Part shown: piece after piece, positions 24,276 through 33,323 of the stretch
How the letters are laid out: each line of letters begins with the position of its first letter
How positions within the stretch are numbered: the stretch's first letter is position 1
Assembly: GCA_019744975.1 (NCBI GenBank)
Contig: JAIETP010000043.1
Span: 1-43,749, forward strand
Direction of reading: 5' to 3'
Length of the DNA stretch: 43,749 nt
From: Burkholderiales bacterium
GTDB taxonomy: Bacteria > Pseudomonadota > Gammaproteobacteria > Burkholderiales > SG8-41
Translations under genes and position numbers: made by a program
Notes under the pieces: model-generated
Databases searched by the model: none
What the model was told of the DNA's origin: nothing
What the model saw: the letters and a program-made list of their open reading frames with translations, nothing else

Positions 24276-26555
24276 ATGGCCACCACGCATATCCACGGTT
24301 ATCCCCGCATCGGCGCACAGCGGGAACTCAAATTCGCGCTGGAGGCCTGCTGGCGCGGCGAAGCCGATACGGCCTGGCTGGAAAGCACCGGCGCAGAACT
24401 GCGCGCCGCACACTGGCAAAAGCAGCATGCTGCCGGACTGGCTTACACCACCGCCGGCGACTTCTCGTTCTACGACCAGATGCTCGACCAGCTGGTGCTG
24501 CTCGGCTGCCCGCCCGCGCGTTTCGGTTTTGATCCGAAACGCCTGACACGGCAGCAGTATTTCGAACTGGCGCGGGGCAATGCCGCGCAGCCGGCGCTGG
24601 AAATGACCAAGTGGTTCGATACCAACTATCACTACCTGGTGCCGGAACTGTCGGCGGAAACCCGCTTTGACGGCGGCCCCGACTGGTATTTCGACCACAT
24701 TCGCGAGGCACTGGCCACGGGCGTACCCGTCAAGCCGGTGCTGATCGGCCCGGTGACCTTTCTGCGTCTGGCCAAATCCGTCGCCGGTTGTGACCGACTG
24801 CAACTGCTCGACAGCCTGGCCCGCACCTACGCCCGCATCCTCGGCCGCCTGCGCGACCTCGGGATTCAATGGGTGCAGATCGACGAGCCGGCCTTGTGCC
24901 TGGAGCTGGAAGCGGAATGGCTGGATGCCTACGACCGTGCCTACACCATACTCGCTGCCCAGGCGCCAAAACTGCTGCTGACGACTTACTTCGACAGCAA
25001 CGATGATTACATTGCCCGCATCCTGCGCCTCCCGGTACAGGGCATTCATCTCGATCTGGTACGCGCACCGCAGCAACTCGCTGCATGGCTGCGTGCGCTG
25101 CCGCAGGACTGGATACTGTCCGCCGGCATCATCGATGGCCGCAACATCTGGCGTACAGACCTGCGGCGTGCACTGGCGACACTGCAACCGCTGCATGATG
25201 CCCTCGGCGACCGGCTGTGGATTGCACCGTCCTGCTCACTGCTGCATGTGCCGGTATCGCTGGTCGCGGAACAACGCCTGGATCCTGAAGTCCGGCCATG
25301 GCTGGCCTTCGCCGACGAAAAGCTCGACGAACTGCGCGTACTCGGGGCGGCACTGAACAAAGGCGCTGCCACGGTGCAGCCTGAACTCGACGCCGCCGAT
25401 GCCGTGTTGCAGGCACGACGCAACAGCCCGCGCACGCTCAATGAAGCGGTACGCAGCCAGATTGCCCAGTTGAACCCCGCTTCTTACCGTCGTGCCAGCC
25501 CGCATGGCCTGCGCAGCAAGGAACAGCAAGCGCATCTCCGCTTGCCGCCATTGCCCACCACCACCATCGGCTCGTTCCCTCAAACACCGCAGATTCGTGC
25601 TACCCGCGCCGCCTGGAAACGCGGCGAAATCGGCGAACTGCAATACCTCGCCGCCATGCGCGAAGAAATCCGCCAGGTCATCGAACACCAGGAAGCGCTG
25701 GGCCTGGACGTGCTGGTGCATGGCGAAGCCGAGCGTAACGACATGGTTGAATTTTTCGGCGAACAGTTATGGGGTTTCTGCTTCACGCAAAACGGCTGGG
25801 TGCAGAGCTACGGTTCGCGTTGTGTCAAACCACCGGTGATTTACGGTGATGTCGCGCGCCCGGAACCGATGACCGTGGACACCGCACGTTATGCACAATC
25901 GCTGACTGAAAAACCGGTCAAAGGCATGCTGACCGGGCCAGTGACCATACTGCAGTGGTCCTTCGTCCGGGACGACCAGCCGCGTGCACAGACCGCACTG
26001 CAGATCGCACTCGCGGTGCGCGAAGAGGTCGCCGACCTCGAAAAAGCCGGCATCCGCGTAATCCAGATCGACGAACCCGCGTTGCGCGAAGGCCTGCCGC
26101 TGAAACAGCGGGACTGGGCACATTACCTCGATTGGGCGGTACAGTCGTTCCAAGCGACCGCAGTCGTTGCGGCCGACGACACGCAGATCCACACCCATAT
26201 GTGTTACGCCGAGTTCCACGACATCCTGCCGGCGATCGCTGCGATGGACGCCGACGTCATCACCATCGAGACCTCGCGTTCGAACATGGAGCTGCTGAAC
26301 GCCTTCGGCAAATTCAGCTACCCGAATGACATCGGCCCCGGCGTCTACGACATCCACTCGCCGCGGGTGCCGCAGACGGAAGACATGCTGCGCCTGCTGG
26401 AACACGCCTGCCGGGTAATCCCGCCCCGGCAACTGTGGATCAATCCGGACTGCGGCCTGAAAACGCGCGACTGGCCGGAGGTCGAACAGGCCTTGCGCAA
26501 CATGGTCACGGCAGCGCAACAATTGCGCGCACGCCTGGCCGCCAAAGCCGCATAA
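24276..26555 (+). CDS. metE: cobalamin-independent methionine synthase
   Basis: A 759-residue zinc enzyme that transfers the methyl group of methyltetrahydropteroyl-triglutamate to homocysteine, the last step of methionine synthesis, in the cytoplasm. The zinc ligands fall at the same numbers as in E. coli MetE: His641 and Cys643 in HTHMCYAEF, Glu665 in ITIETSR, and Cys726 in NPDCGLKTR. The N-terminal (beta-alpha)8 domain ([17 protein letters not shown] onward) and the linker [15 protein letters not shown] before the catalytic domain are intact. It is driven by divergent MetR through the box at 24167. A 9-bp hairpin 18 bases after the stop is its likely terminator. A MetE suggests the cell may grow without cobalamin. 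Confidence 0.98.
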   Translation: MATTHIHGYPRIGAQRELKFALEACWRGEADTAWLESTGAELRAAHWQKQHAAGLAYTTAGDFSFYDQMLDQLVLLGCPPARFGFDPKRLTRQQYFELARGNAAQPALEMTKWFDTNYHYLVPELSAETRFDGGPDWYFDHIREALATGVPVKPVLIGPVTFLRLAKSVAGCDRLQLLDSLARTYARILGRLRDLGIQWVQIDEPALCLELEAEWLDAYDRAYTILAAQAPKLLLTTYFDSNDDYIARILRLPVQGIHLDLVRAPQQLAAWLRALPQDWILSAGIIDGRNIWRTDLRRALATLQPLHDALGDRLWIAPSCSLLHVPVSLVAEQRLDPEVRPWLAFADEKLDELRVLGAALNKGAATVQPELDAADAVLQARRNSPRTLNEAVRSQIAQLNPASYRRASPHGLRSKEQQAHLRLPPLPTTTIGSFPQTPQIRATRAAWKRGEIGELQYLAAMREEIRQVIEHQEALGLDVLVHGEAERNDMVEFFGEQLWGFCFTQNGWVQSYGSRCVKPPVIYGDVARPEPMTVDTARYAQSLTEKPVKGMLTGPVTILQWSFVRDDQPRAQTALQIALAVREEVADLEKAGIRVIQIDEPALREGLPLKQRDWAHYLDWAVQSFQATAVVAADDTQIHTHMCYAEFHDILPAIAAMDADVITIETSRSNMELLNAFGKFSYPNDIGPGVYDIHSPRVPQTEDMLRLLEHACRVIPPRQLWINPDCGLKTRDWPEVEQALRNMVTAAQQLRARLAAKAA

Positions 26556-26573
26556 GCAGGGTGATCGAACGGT

Positions 26574-26597
26574 AACGTGGACTTCCGGGTCCACGTT
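26574..26597 (+). terminator. stem-loop after metE
   Basis: A perfect 9-bp stem (AACGTGGAC / GTCCACGTT) with a TTCCGG loop begins 18 bases after the metE stop. No T tract follows, so it may terminate only in part or stabilise the 3' end. Confidence 0.55.
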
Positions 26598-26682
26598 CTG
26601 TTCGCCTGCATTACGGGTGACACCCGCCGCAGTTCAGTGTTTAATCCGACGTTCCGCAACTTACTGACGACGGGTGACTGCC

Positions 26683-27423
26683 ATGACTGAAGTGACCGCT
26701 GCACTCCGCACCGAATTCGCGCCCACCGGCAAACTGCGCGTCGGCCTGAACATGAGCAATTTCCTGCTCACCCGCACCGATGCAGCCACCGGACAGCCGC
26801 GCGGCGTGGCGCATGACCTCGCGCAGGAACTCGGCCGCCGCCTCGGCCTCGCCGTGGAACTCTGCCCCTATCCGAATCCCGGCGCGCTGGCCGATGCCGC
26901 GAACAAGGGCGTGTGGGATGTCGGCTTCCTCGGCGCCGAACCGCTGCGCGCGAACGAAATTGATTTCACCCCGGCCTATGTCGAAATCGATTCCACCTAT
27001 CTGGTGCCGCCGGGCTCGACGATCAAGGACATCGCCGAAGTTGATCGCAAAGGCATCCGCATCATCGTGCCGGACAAGGCGGCGTACGAGCTCTACCTGT
27101 CGCGCACCATCAAAAATGCCGAACTGGTCAAGGAACCGGGTGGTGACAACTCGTTCAAACGGTTTGTTGAAGAAAAATTCGACGCCCTCGCCGGCCTGCG
27201 CCCGCGCCTGATCTCCGATCAGGCCAAACTGCCGGGCTCGCGCATCCTCGATGGTTCATTCACTGCCGTGCAGCAGGCGGCCGGCGTTCCCAAAGGCCGC
27301 ACCGCCGCGGCGAAATACCTCAGCGCCTTCATCGAAGACGTCAAAGCCTCGGGGTTGGTGGCGAAAGCGATCAAGGACAACAAGGTGGTCGGCCTGACCA
27401 TCGCGAAAAAAGCGTCCGTATAA
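26683..27423 (+). CDS. family-3 (amino-acid type) solute-binding protein without a visible signal peptide
   Basis: A 246-residue SBP_bac_3-type protein: LRVGLNMSNFLL, GVAHDLAQELGRRLGL, VWDVGFLGAEPLRANEIDFT and AYVEIDSTYLVPPGS follow the order of amino-acid ABC transporter receptors. Such receptors are normally periplasmic. Here the protein begins MTEVTAALRTEFAPTGK directly before the binding fold, with no hydrophobic leader, and the in-frame codons upstream (GTG at 26674) add only three residues. Either export is lost, the protein acts in the cytoplasm, or it is an enzyme-like member such as those related to cyclohexadienyl dehydratase. No ABC permease or ATPase gene is adjacent. It follows metE by about 127 bases and is convergent with the next receptor gene. 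Confidence 0.82.
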   Translation: MTEVTAALRTEFAPTGKLRVGLNMSNFLLTRTDAATGQPRGVAHDLAQELGRRLGLAVELCPYPNPGALADAANKGVWDVGFLGAEPLRANEIDFTPAYVEIDSTYLVPPGSTIKDIAEVDRKGIRIIVPDKAAYELYLSRTIKNAELVKEPGGDNSFKRFVEEKFDALAGLRPRLISDQAKLPGSRILDGSFTAVQQAAGVPKGRTAAAKYLSAFIEDVKASGLVAKAIKDNKVVGLTIAKKASV

Positions 27424-27462
27424 ACGACGACACACGCGACATAAAAAATCAGGACAGCACGC

Positions 27463-28410
27463 TTATTCCCGGATGCCGACATTCCGGATCAGCGCGCCCC
27501 ACTTCGCCATTTCTGATTTGATCGTCGCGGCAAATTCCTCGGGCGTGGTGGCCATCGCATCAGTGCCGGCGGCAACCAGTTTTTCCTTGACCTCGGGCCG
27601 GGTCATGATGCGTGTGATTTCCTGGTTGAGCTGACGGATCACGGGGTCGGGCGTTTTCGCCGGGGCGAACATGCCGTTCAGAGATACCGATTCGTAACCG
27701 GGCAGCGCATCCGCGAGCAGCGGCAAGCCGGGCGCCAGCGCGGTCGGCTGCAGACTGGTCACCGCCAGTGCACGCAACTTGCCGGCCTTGATATGCGGCG
27801 TCACCGAACCCGCCGTGGGAAACATCAGCTCCACCTCGCCGCTGAGGATGCCGATCAGTGATCCGCCGGTACCCTTATACGCGACGCGCACGATATTCAG
27901 TTTGCCCATCGCCTTGAACAGCTCGGCGGCCAGATGCGGCGCGGCGCCGAGTGAACCGGCCGCGTAATTGAGCTGACCGGGCCGCGCCCGCGCAAACGCA
28001 ATCAGCTCGCGCACCGATTTCACCGGCAGCGAAGGATGGGCAACCACGATGTTCGGTGAACTCGCCACCAGCGTCAGCGGCGCAAAATCCTTCACCGGAT
28101 CGTAGGGTGTGTTGCTGCGGATGAACGGTGACAACCACACCGCGCTGCCGTAGAGCAGCAGGGTGTAACCATCGGCCGGCGCGCGCGCAACGACTTCGGC
28201 GGCGATGGTGCCGCGGTTGTCGACGATCACCGTCTGGCCCAGTACGGGCCGCAGTTCCTGCGCGATCAACCGCGCGACGATATCGTTCGCGCTGCCCGGC
28301 GCCACGGTGACGATGCGTACGGGTTTTGCCGGATAGTTTTGCGCCAGCGTCGAGTACGGCACACACAGGCCCAGCAGGAACATGCCCACGAACCGCCGCC
28401 ACTGTTGCAT
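27463..28410 (-). CDS. Bug-family TTT periplasmic substrate-binding receptor
   Basis: A 315-residue Bug receptor with a signal peptide (RFVGMFLLGLCVPYSTLAQ). Landmarks are YPAKPVRIVTVAPGSANDIV, VIVDNRG, VARAPADGYTLLL, LNYAAGSLGAAPHLAAELFK, RVAYKGTGGSLIGILSGEVE and the C-terminal EEFAATIKSEMAKWGALIRN. The usual VPYKG loop reads VAYKG, so ligand recognition may be altered. The ATG at 28410 has a GGAGGAG site and fits better than the open-frame start at 28434. It is convergent with the preceding solute-binding gene. One copy of the dispersed AT-rich element lies immediately upstream, possibly in its promoter region. No membrane transporter genes accompany it. Confidence 0.94.
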   Translation of the reverse strand: MQQWRRFVGMFLLGLCVPYSTLAQNYPAKPVRIVTVAPGSANDIVARLIAQELRPVLGQTVIVDNRGTIAAEVVARAPADGYTLLLYGSAVWLSPFIRSNTPYDPVKDFAPLTLVASSPNIVVAHPSLPVKSVRELIAFARARPGQLNYAAGSLGAAPHLAAELFKAMGKLNIVRVAYKGTGGSLIGILSGEVELMFPTAGSVTPHIKAGKLRALAVTSLQPTALAPGLPLLADALPGYESVSLNGMFAPAKTPDPVIRQLNQEITRIMTRPEVKEKLVAAGTDAMATTPEEFAATIKSEMAKWGALIRNVGIRE

Positions 28411-28446
28411 TGCATCTCCTCCAGCAAAAATCACGCCGCCCGGGGA

Positions 28447-28484
28447 ATTACATAACTATTTGTTTTTATTGATATTTATTTAAC
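28447..28484 (-). repeat. AT-rich dispersed intergenic element, copy 2
   Basis: Read on the minus strand it gives AAATATCAATAAAAACAAAT then AGTTATGTAATT, close to copies 3-5. It sits between the stop of the gene at 28485 and the start of the receptor at 28410. Confidence 0.75.
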
Positions 28485-29114
28485 TCAGTGCTGGCGCGCT
28501 TCGTGCTCGGCAATCTGTGCCCGACGCGCCGCGCGCTCGGTATCCGAGTTGGCCTGATGCTGCTGGAAACGCGCCATCAGTTGTTCAAACTCGGCGATGC
28601 CCATGGCCTGCAGCCGCTGTCCCGCCAGCGCAAACAGCCGTTGATAAGCGCCGGCTTCGTCGTCACACAACCACTGGATCGTCAACTGCTCCTGCACACC
28701 GGCCTGGTTGAACTCGATGTTCAGCCGGCGCTCGACGGCACGCACCACATCCATGATGTGCGAGTACTCATGCATGCTGACATTCGCCTCATCCAGCCGC
28801 CAATGCGACGGATCGCGCGGTGCATCTGCTTCGTAACCGCTGGGATGATCGGGATCGGGATCGAACCAGCCGCGCTTGATCTTCGGCAGGTTGAGGCGCT
28901 CGATGAAATGCACCACCACGTCGATCTCGAACACCTGGAATACGCAGTCCCGGCTGCGCGCAACCGGGGTCTGGTGCGCGTTCATCTGCCAGGCGCGGAT
29001 TGCGCCGGAACCGGGTATCGGCGCCCGGTTCAGCTCCACGCTGGCAAAGCGGTCCGGATTGTCGAGTTTGCGCACAATATTGATTGATGGCCCCACCCTG
29101 ACCGTGATCGGCAT
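28485..29114 (-). CDS. hypothetical protein with an HEYSH motif
   Basis: A 209-residue cytoplasmic protein I do not recognise. The open frame extends to 29291, but MPITVRVGPSINIVRKLDN at 29114 has a strong GGAGGG site. The first half contains beta-like ERLNLPKIKRGWFDPDPDHP. The middle has MHEYSHIMDVVRAVERRLNI, which includes HEYSH, formally matching the HExxH zinc-protease signature, followed by acidic residues in WLCDDEAGAYQRL. The C-terminus is helical and charged. Zinc-protease activity is only a possibility because the motif is short and no third ligand is certain. The neighbours are a Bug receptor downstream and an aldehyde dehydrogenase upstream in the same direction (58-base gap). Confidence 0.7.
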   Translation of the reverse strand: MPITVRVGPSINIVRKLDNPDRFASVELNRAPIPGSGAIRAWQMNAHQTPVARSRDCVFQVFEIDVVVHFIERLNLPKIKRGWFDPDPDHPSGYEADAPRDPSHWRLDEANVSMHEYSHIMDVVRAVERRLNIEFNQAGVQEQLTIQWLCDDEAGAYQRLFALAGQRLQAMGIAEFEQLMARFQQHQANSDTERAARRAQIAEHEARQH

Positions 29115-29172
29115 GCGCCCTCCTGCAACAAAACTGTCCGCCGCCGGTATGCCGCGTTGAGCGGCCCCGATA

Positions 29173-30606
29173 TTACAACCCTGCTTGCGTGATGAACTTC
29201 GACACCAGGTACGGCTCGATCGCTTCGCTGCCGCCTTCCGAACCATAACCCGAATCCTTGACGCCGCCGAAGGGTACCTCGGGCAATGCAAAGCCGAGAT
29301 GGTTGATGGTCATCATGCCGGTCTCGACCTGCGCCGCGATGGCATTCGCGGTTTTGGCGGATTTGGTCCAGGCATACGCCGCCAGTCCGTAGGGCAGGCG
29401 GTTGGCTTCCATCACCGCATCGTCGAAGGTCTTGAAGGGATTGATGATCGCCATCGGGCCGAAAGGTTCGGTGTTCATCGCCATCGCATCGGTCGACAGT
29501 TCGGTGACCACGGTCGGCTCGAAAAAATTGCCTTTTTCGCCGATCGGATATCCGCCGACCTGCACCTTGCCGCCGCGTTTTTTTGCATCCTCGACATTGG
29601 CCACCATCGCGCTCTGCCGGCGCGGATTGGCCAGCGTCGCCATTTTGGTGTCCTTGTCAAAACCATCACCGACCTTGACCGCCTTGGTACCCTCGACGAA
29701 TTTTTCGACGAATTTTTTGTAGACGCCTTCCTGCACCAGAAAACGAGTCGGCGACACACACACCTGGCCGGCATTGCGGTACTTCATGAAGGTCATGGTC
29801 TTGGCTGCGATATCGATGTCGGCATCGTCAAAAATGATCACCGGCGCATGCCCGCCGAGTTCCATGGTCGCGCGTTTCATGTGTTGCCCGGCCATCGCGG
29901 CCAACTGTTTGCCCACCGGCGTCGAGCCGGTGAAGGTGATCTTGCGGATCACCGGATGCGGAATCAGGTAACTCGAAATCTCCGCCGGGGTGCCGTACAC
30001 CAGATTGATCACCCCCGCCGGCACACCGGCATCGGCAAAGGCGCGGATCAGTTCCGCAGGTGACGCCGGAGTTTCTTCCGGCGCCTTGATGATGATCGAA
30101 CAGCCGGTGGACAGTGCCGCCGACAGTTTGCGCACGGCCTGGTTGATCGGGAAGTTCCACGGCGTGAAGGCGGCGACCGGACCCACCGGCTCCTTCACCA
30201 CCAGTTGATAAATGCCCTCGGCGCGCGCCGGGATCACCCGGCCGTAGGCGCGGCGGCCCTCCTCGGCAAACCAGTCGATCAGGTCGGCACCGGCCAATAC
30301 TTCGAGTTTGGCTTCGCCGACCGGTTTGCCCTGCTCCATGGTCATCATCGATGCCACGGCATCGGCACGTTCACGGAAAATCTCCGCGGCCTTGCGCATC
30401 ACCTTGCTGCGCTCAAACGCCGATACCTTGCGCCACAGCTTGAATCCGGCTTCCGCGGCTTCCAGCGCGCGGTCGAGATCGGCTTTTTCGGCGTAAGCCA
30501 CGGTGCCGATCTGCTGGTGGTTGGCGGGATTGACGACGGGCAGCGTGCGGCCGGAAGCGGCCGGGCCCCACTGGCCGTTGATATAAAGCAGGGTGTTGGG
30601 ATACAT
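29173..30606 (-). CDS. NAD(P)-dependent aldehyde dehydrogenase (succinate-semialdehyde dehydrogenase-like)
   Basis: A 477-residue ALDH-superfamily enzyme that oxidises an aldehyde to its acid. Seen are [16 protein letters not shown] (NAD-binding), the [11 protein letters not shown] Rossmann segment, the general base Glu249 in [12 protein letters not shown], and catalytic Cys283 in [12 protein letters not shown]. The overall pattern ([25 protein letters not shown]) is closest to GabD/succinate-semialdehyde and related semialdehyde dehydrogenases. The ATG at 30606 ([13 protein letters not shown]) is chosen over the open-frame start at 30693, which adds an unrelated tail. It is divergent from a TauD-family dioxygenase, so it could oxidise an aldehyde that the dioxygenase releases; this is inference. 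Confidence 0.93.
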   Translation of the reverse strand: MYPNTLLYINGQWGPAASGRTLPVVNPANHQQIGTVAYAEKADLDRALEAAEAGFKLWRKVSAFERSKVMRKAAEIFRERADAVASMMTMEQGKPVGEAKLEVLAGADLIDWFAEEGRRAYGRVIPARAEGIYQLVVKEPVGPVAAFTPWNFPINQAVRKLSAALSTGCSIIIKAPEETPASPAELIRAFADAGVPAGVINLVYGTPAEISSYLIPHPVIRKITFTGSTPVGKQLAAMAGQHMKRATMELGGHAPVIIFDDADIDIAAKTMTFMKYRNAGQVCVSPTRFLVQEGVYKKFVEKFVEGTKAVKVGDGFDKDTKMATLANPRRQSAMVANVEDAKKRGGKVQVGGYPIGEKGNFFEPTVVTELSTDAMAMNTEPFGPMAIINPFKTFDDAVMEANRLPYGLAAYAWTKSAKTANAIAAQVETGMMTINHLGFALPEVPFGGVKDSGYGSEGGSEAIEPYLVSKFITQAGL

Positions 30607-30768
30607 GGTGAAAATCCTGTGCGTGGATGAACGGGAAGGCGCAGGATAAACCAGATTGATGGCGCCCGTGCGACAGGGACCGCACTGCGGCAAATACCGG
30701 AACTAATCCCGGCGGCGACATCATTGTTGCATTCCTCCCCGCCGGTCGACAGCGCCTGCGCCCACGCC

Positions 30769-30790
30769 GGAATGACGGCATAATCATTCC
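30769..30790. promoter_or_regulatory. inverted repeat upstream of dioxygenase gene, possible operator
   Basis: GGAATGA and TCATTCC form perfect 7-bp arms around an 8-base centre that includes a CATAAT -10-like hexamer (30779-30784), 32 bases before the ATG at 30822. The flanking CACGCCGGAATGACGG also resembles common dispersed repeats, so a repeat remnant is an alternative. Confidence 0.4.
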
Positions 30791-30821
30791 GTGGCACTGT
30801 TGACGTCACGAGGAAGAAAAC

Positions 30822-31688
30822 ATGACCCTGAAGCTGCGCCGCCTGTCGAATGCGCTGGGCGCCGAGGTCTGCGACATCGACGTATCTAAGCCGATGAGCG
30901 AAAGCACATTCGGCGAAATTTACAACGCATTCCTGCGGCACGGCATCCTGCTGTTCCGCAATCAAGACATCAGCCGCGAACAGCATATCGAGTTCAGCCG
31001 GCGTTTCGGCGAACTGGACGACCACAAGTCGCTGCCGCGCGACCGCCACCCGGATTACCCGGAACTGCTGCTGGTGACCAACCGGCCCAACACCGACGGA
31101 TCACCTTCGGAATCGCGCTACACCGGCCGCTCCTGGCACACCGACCTGTCGTACACCACGACGCCGGCACTGGGTTCGCTGCTGAAGTGTTACGAGCTGC
31201 CCGAAGTCGGCGGCGATACGCTGTTCGCCAACATGATCATGGCCTACGACACGCTGTCCGACGGCATGAAAAAACTGATCGCCGACCTGCACGGCATTCA
31301 CCTCTCCGGCACGCGCAGGATCAACAAGCAGGACGCCGGCGAAGCGCGCCGCGCCGAAGTGATGAAACTCAACCCGCCGATCGCACAGCCGGTGGTGCGC
31401 GTACACCCGGAAACCGGCCGCAAGGCGCTGTACCTCGGCGAAAAGGTCAAACGTTTCGACGGCATGACCGAGGAAGAAAGCAAACCGCTGATTGATTACC
31501 TTAACCGGCACGCGACGCGGCCGGAGTGCGTTTATCGCCACCAATGGCGCCGGCACGACATCGTGATCTGGGACAACCGCTGCACCATGCACCAGGCGCT
31601 GGGTGACTTCGACGAGACGCAGCTGCGCCACATGGAGCGCACCACGGTAATGGGTACGCCTTCGGGTTACGTGGTCGCGAACGCCTGA
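30822..31688 (+). CDS. TauD/TfdA-family Fe(II)/2-oxoglutarate-dependent dioxygenase
   Basis: A 288-residue dioxygenase. The iron triad is WHTDLSYT (His106, Asp108) and CTMHQALGD (His257), and Arg273 in MERTTVMG should bind 2-oxoglutarate. The N-terminal LSNALGAEVCDIDVSKPM and GDTLFANM segments are typical. The length and spacing are closer to canonical TauD/TfdA than those of the protein encoded at 6111. An AGGAAG site precedes the ATG. It is divergent from the aldehyde dehydrogenase gene and converges on the UGSC gene with only 3 bases between the stops. The substrate is not assignable. Confidence 0.92.
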   Translation: MTLKLRRLSNALGAEVCDIDVSKPMSESTFGEIYNAFLRHGILLFRNQDISREQHIEFSRRFGELDDHKSLPRDRHPDYPELLLVTNRPNTDGSPSESRYTGRSWHTDLSYTTTPALGSLLKCYELPEVGGDTLFANMIMAYDTLSDGMKKLIADLHGIHLSGTRRINKQDAGEARRAEVMKLNPPIAQPVVRVHPETGRKALYLGEKVKRFDGMTEEESKPLIDYLNRHATRPECVYRHQWRRHDIVIWDNRCTMHQALGDFDETQLRHMERTTVMGTPSGYVVANA

Positions 31689-31691
31689 CGC

Positions 31692-32222
31692 TCAGCCCTG
31701 ACGCCGCATCAGCAACGGCACGATGGCATCGACCGCAATCCGCGCCTTTTCGCGCAGGATGGCATCGTCGTTGTTGGCGAGCGGATGGCCGATGACGGCA
31801 AACGGATAATCCTTCAGGCCGTTCACGCCGGCCACCGCCTTCGCGGTGGCGACGAAGCGATCCGTCATGATCGCGACCGCCGGAATGCCGAGCCGTTCCG
31901 CTTCGATGGCGTCGTGCAGACTGCACGACGAGCAGCTCCCTCAGTCGCCGGTCGCGGCGAGGATGGCATCCGCGCCGCGCATCTCCATCAGCATCGGCGG
32001 CGGCACCGGCCGCGAGGCGTCGGGTTTGCGGCGGCGGATACATTCGCGGATGCGGTATTCCCGGCGCAGGATCTCCTCGATGAAATCAAACAGGCGTTCG
32101 GTGCCGATTTTCGCGTTGTCGATCATGCCGACCACCGCGCCTTCGAGGGAGACCAGCGGCGGCGCCATGCGCAGTGCATCACCGTGCGCCGACTGCCGTG
32201 GGTCGAGGACTCTGAGGGTCAT
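31692..32222 (-). CDS. UGSC-family selenoprotein (in-frame TGA = Sec at 31941-31943)
   Basis: A second UGSC gene, 531 bases long exactly as at locus A. A conventional reading stops at TGA 31943-31941; the frame continues to TGA 31694-31692, giving 176 residues with selenocysteine at residue 94. The motif is ATGDUGSCSSCSLHD, with Cys97 and Cys100 giving the same U-x-x-C-x-x-C spacing as the paralogue. Shared flanks are AVVGMIDNAKIGTERL before and RLGIPAVAIMTDRF after. A hairpin starts 12 nt past the TGA (31911-31929). A GGAGA site precedes the ATG. It is the last gene of locus B, 57 bases after a DGLP gene. Similarity to the locus A protein outside the core is moderate, so these are old paralogues or separate acquisitions. 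It probably acts in the cytoplasm; the reaction is unknown. Confidence 0.93.
31911..31929 (-). promoter_or_regulatory. bacterial SECIS-like hairpin for the UGSC gene at 31692
   Basis: A perfect 8-bp stem (GTCGTGCA / TGCACGAC, extendable by one C-G pair) closes a GTC loop. The stem starts 12 nt after the Sec TGA and the loop GU is at +20/+21, the same as in the locus A gene. Confidence 0.75.
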
Positions 32223-32279
32223 GTTGGGGTTCTCCGGGTAAGAGGTGCGGATTGAGGATTGAGGATCGAGGGGTTATGG

Positions 32280-33314
32280 TCAGACGCCTACCGGCACTGT
32301 GACAGCCAGCGATTTTTTGCCGTACCACGGCGGCAGGATGGCGCCAAAACCGCCTGCCGGCCCTCCGGCCGCAACCACCAGCAGGTCGTCGGGCGAGCGC
32401 AGCGCGCAGTACACCTTGTCCTCGTCCTTGCGTCCCGCCACCGCGGTCTTGCCGACCCCGCGCCATTCGCTTCGCTTCACCCGCGCCTTCTCAAACACGT
32501 AGTCGCGGATGTTCTGCCGGGTCCAGCGCGCGGCGGCAAAAATCTCGCGGTGCTGCTTCGGAATCACGAAGGCGTAATTGCCTTCCCAGATCGAGTAGGT
32601 AAGCATGTTGCTGCGCATCGCCGCCACATAGGTATCGAGAATTTCCTTCGGGTCATGCGTCCATTCGTTCATGATCTGGTGCGGAGACTCCACCTGCAGG
32701 GCCGTCACCGCGGACACTCCCGCCGGCACTCCGCGTTCGAGCGACAGCGGCGGCCACGGTGAATCCTCCTCATCTTCCGCCACGCAGAAAGTGAATTTGC
32801 CCGGATGGCCGAGGGTGGAGCGGTCGAGCTGGCCGGGAATACCACCCAACACATTGAGCAGGATCAGGCGGATGCTGCGACCAATGGTGGCATTGGCGCG
32901 GCTGGCGTTGGCGAGTACGTTGTGCGTGGCATTCATGCCGATCGCGAGCCGCACCGGTCCGTTGACGATGATGAAGGGCGCGCTGCCGCCCGTGCTTGCC
33001 GTGCTGCCGTGCAGTGCGTATTCGGGCTGGCACATCGCCTTGACCGTGGCCACCACCACCGGCAGGTATTCCGGCAGACAGCCGGCCATCACCGCGGCAA
33101 TGGCGACTTTTTCGGCGGTGATGCTGCGCCGGCGCACCGGCTCGATGCCGATCACCGCGGCGGCATCAAGCTCTGCCGCAGCAAGGAATCGCGCAACGGC
33201 GTCTTCGGTCGGCGGCACGATCGGCAGACCGTCAGTCCAGCCCTCGCGCTGGAACAGTTCGTTGGCCGCCATCGCATCGGCGACCTCGTGCACAGTACTC
33301 GCAAATTTGCTCAT
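32280..33314 (-). CDS. DGLP-motif protein of locus B; putative partner of UGSC selenoprotein
   Basis: A 344-residue member of the DGLP family. The motif reads GWTDGLPIVPPTEDAVARFL, followed by KVAIAAVMAGCLPEYLPVV, IIVNGPVRLAIGMN, SRANATIGRSIRLI, CVAEDEEDSPWPPL and a C-terminal AAGGPAGGFGAILPPW. It shares the backbone of the locus A pair but is clearly more distant; the central HGGNGCFGP segment is missing. No signal peptide is seen. It starts 9 bases after the CinA-like gene and is followed, 57 bases on, by the UGSC gene, repeating the DGLP-then-UGSC order of locus A. The function is inferred only as partner of the selenoprotein. Confidence 0.9.
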   Translation of the reverse strand: MSKFASTVHEVADAMAANELFQREGWTDGLPIVPPTEDAVARFLAAAELDAAAVIGIEPVRRRSITAEKVAIAAVMAGCLPEYLPVVVATVKAMCQPEYALHGSTASTGGSAPFIIVNGPVRLAIGMNATHNVLANASRANATIGRSIRLILLNVLGGIPGQLDRSTLGHPGKFTFCVAEDEEDSPWPPLSLERGVPAGVSAVTALQVESPHQIMNEWTHDPKEILDTYVAAMRSNMLTYSIWEGNYAFVIPKQHREIFAAARWTRQNIRDYVFEKARVKRSEWRGVGKTAVAGRKDEDKVYCALRSPDDLLVVAAGGPAGGFGAILPPWYGKKSLAVTVPVGV

Positions 33315-33323
33315 GGCCGTATT

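Noticed and set aside
28717-28800. Firm call of a zinc metalloprotease from the HEYSH motif
   Set aside because: A five-residue match without a clear third ligand or family context is not enough; it is noted only within the hypothetical protein entry.
31501-32043. 180-residue minus-strand frame across the second UGSC gene
   Set aside because: It is in a different frame from the UGSC coding sequence, low-complexity and Arg-rich, and crosses the convergent dioxygenase stop; a shadow frame.
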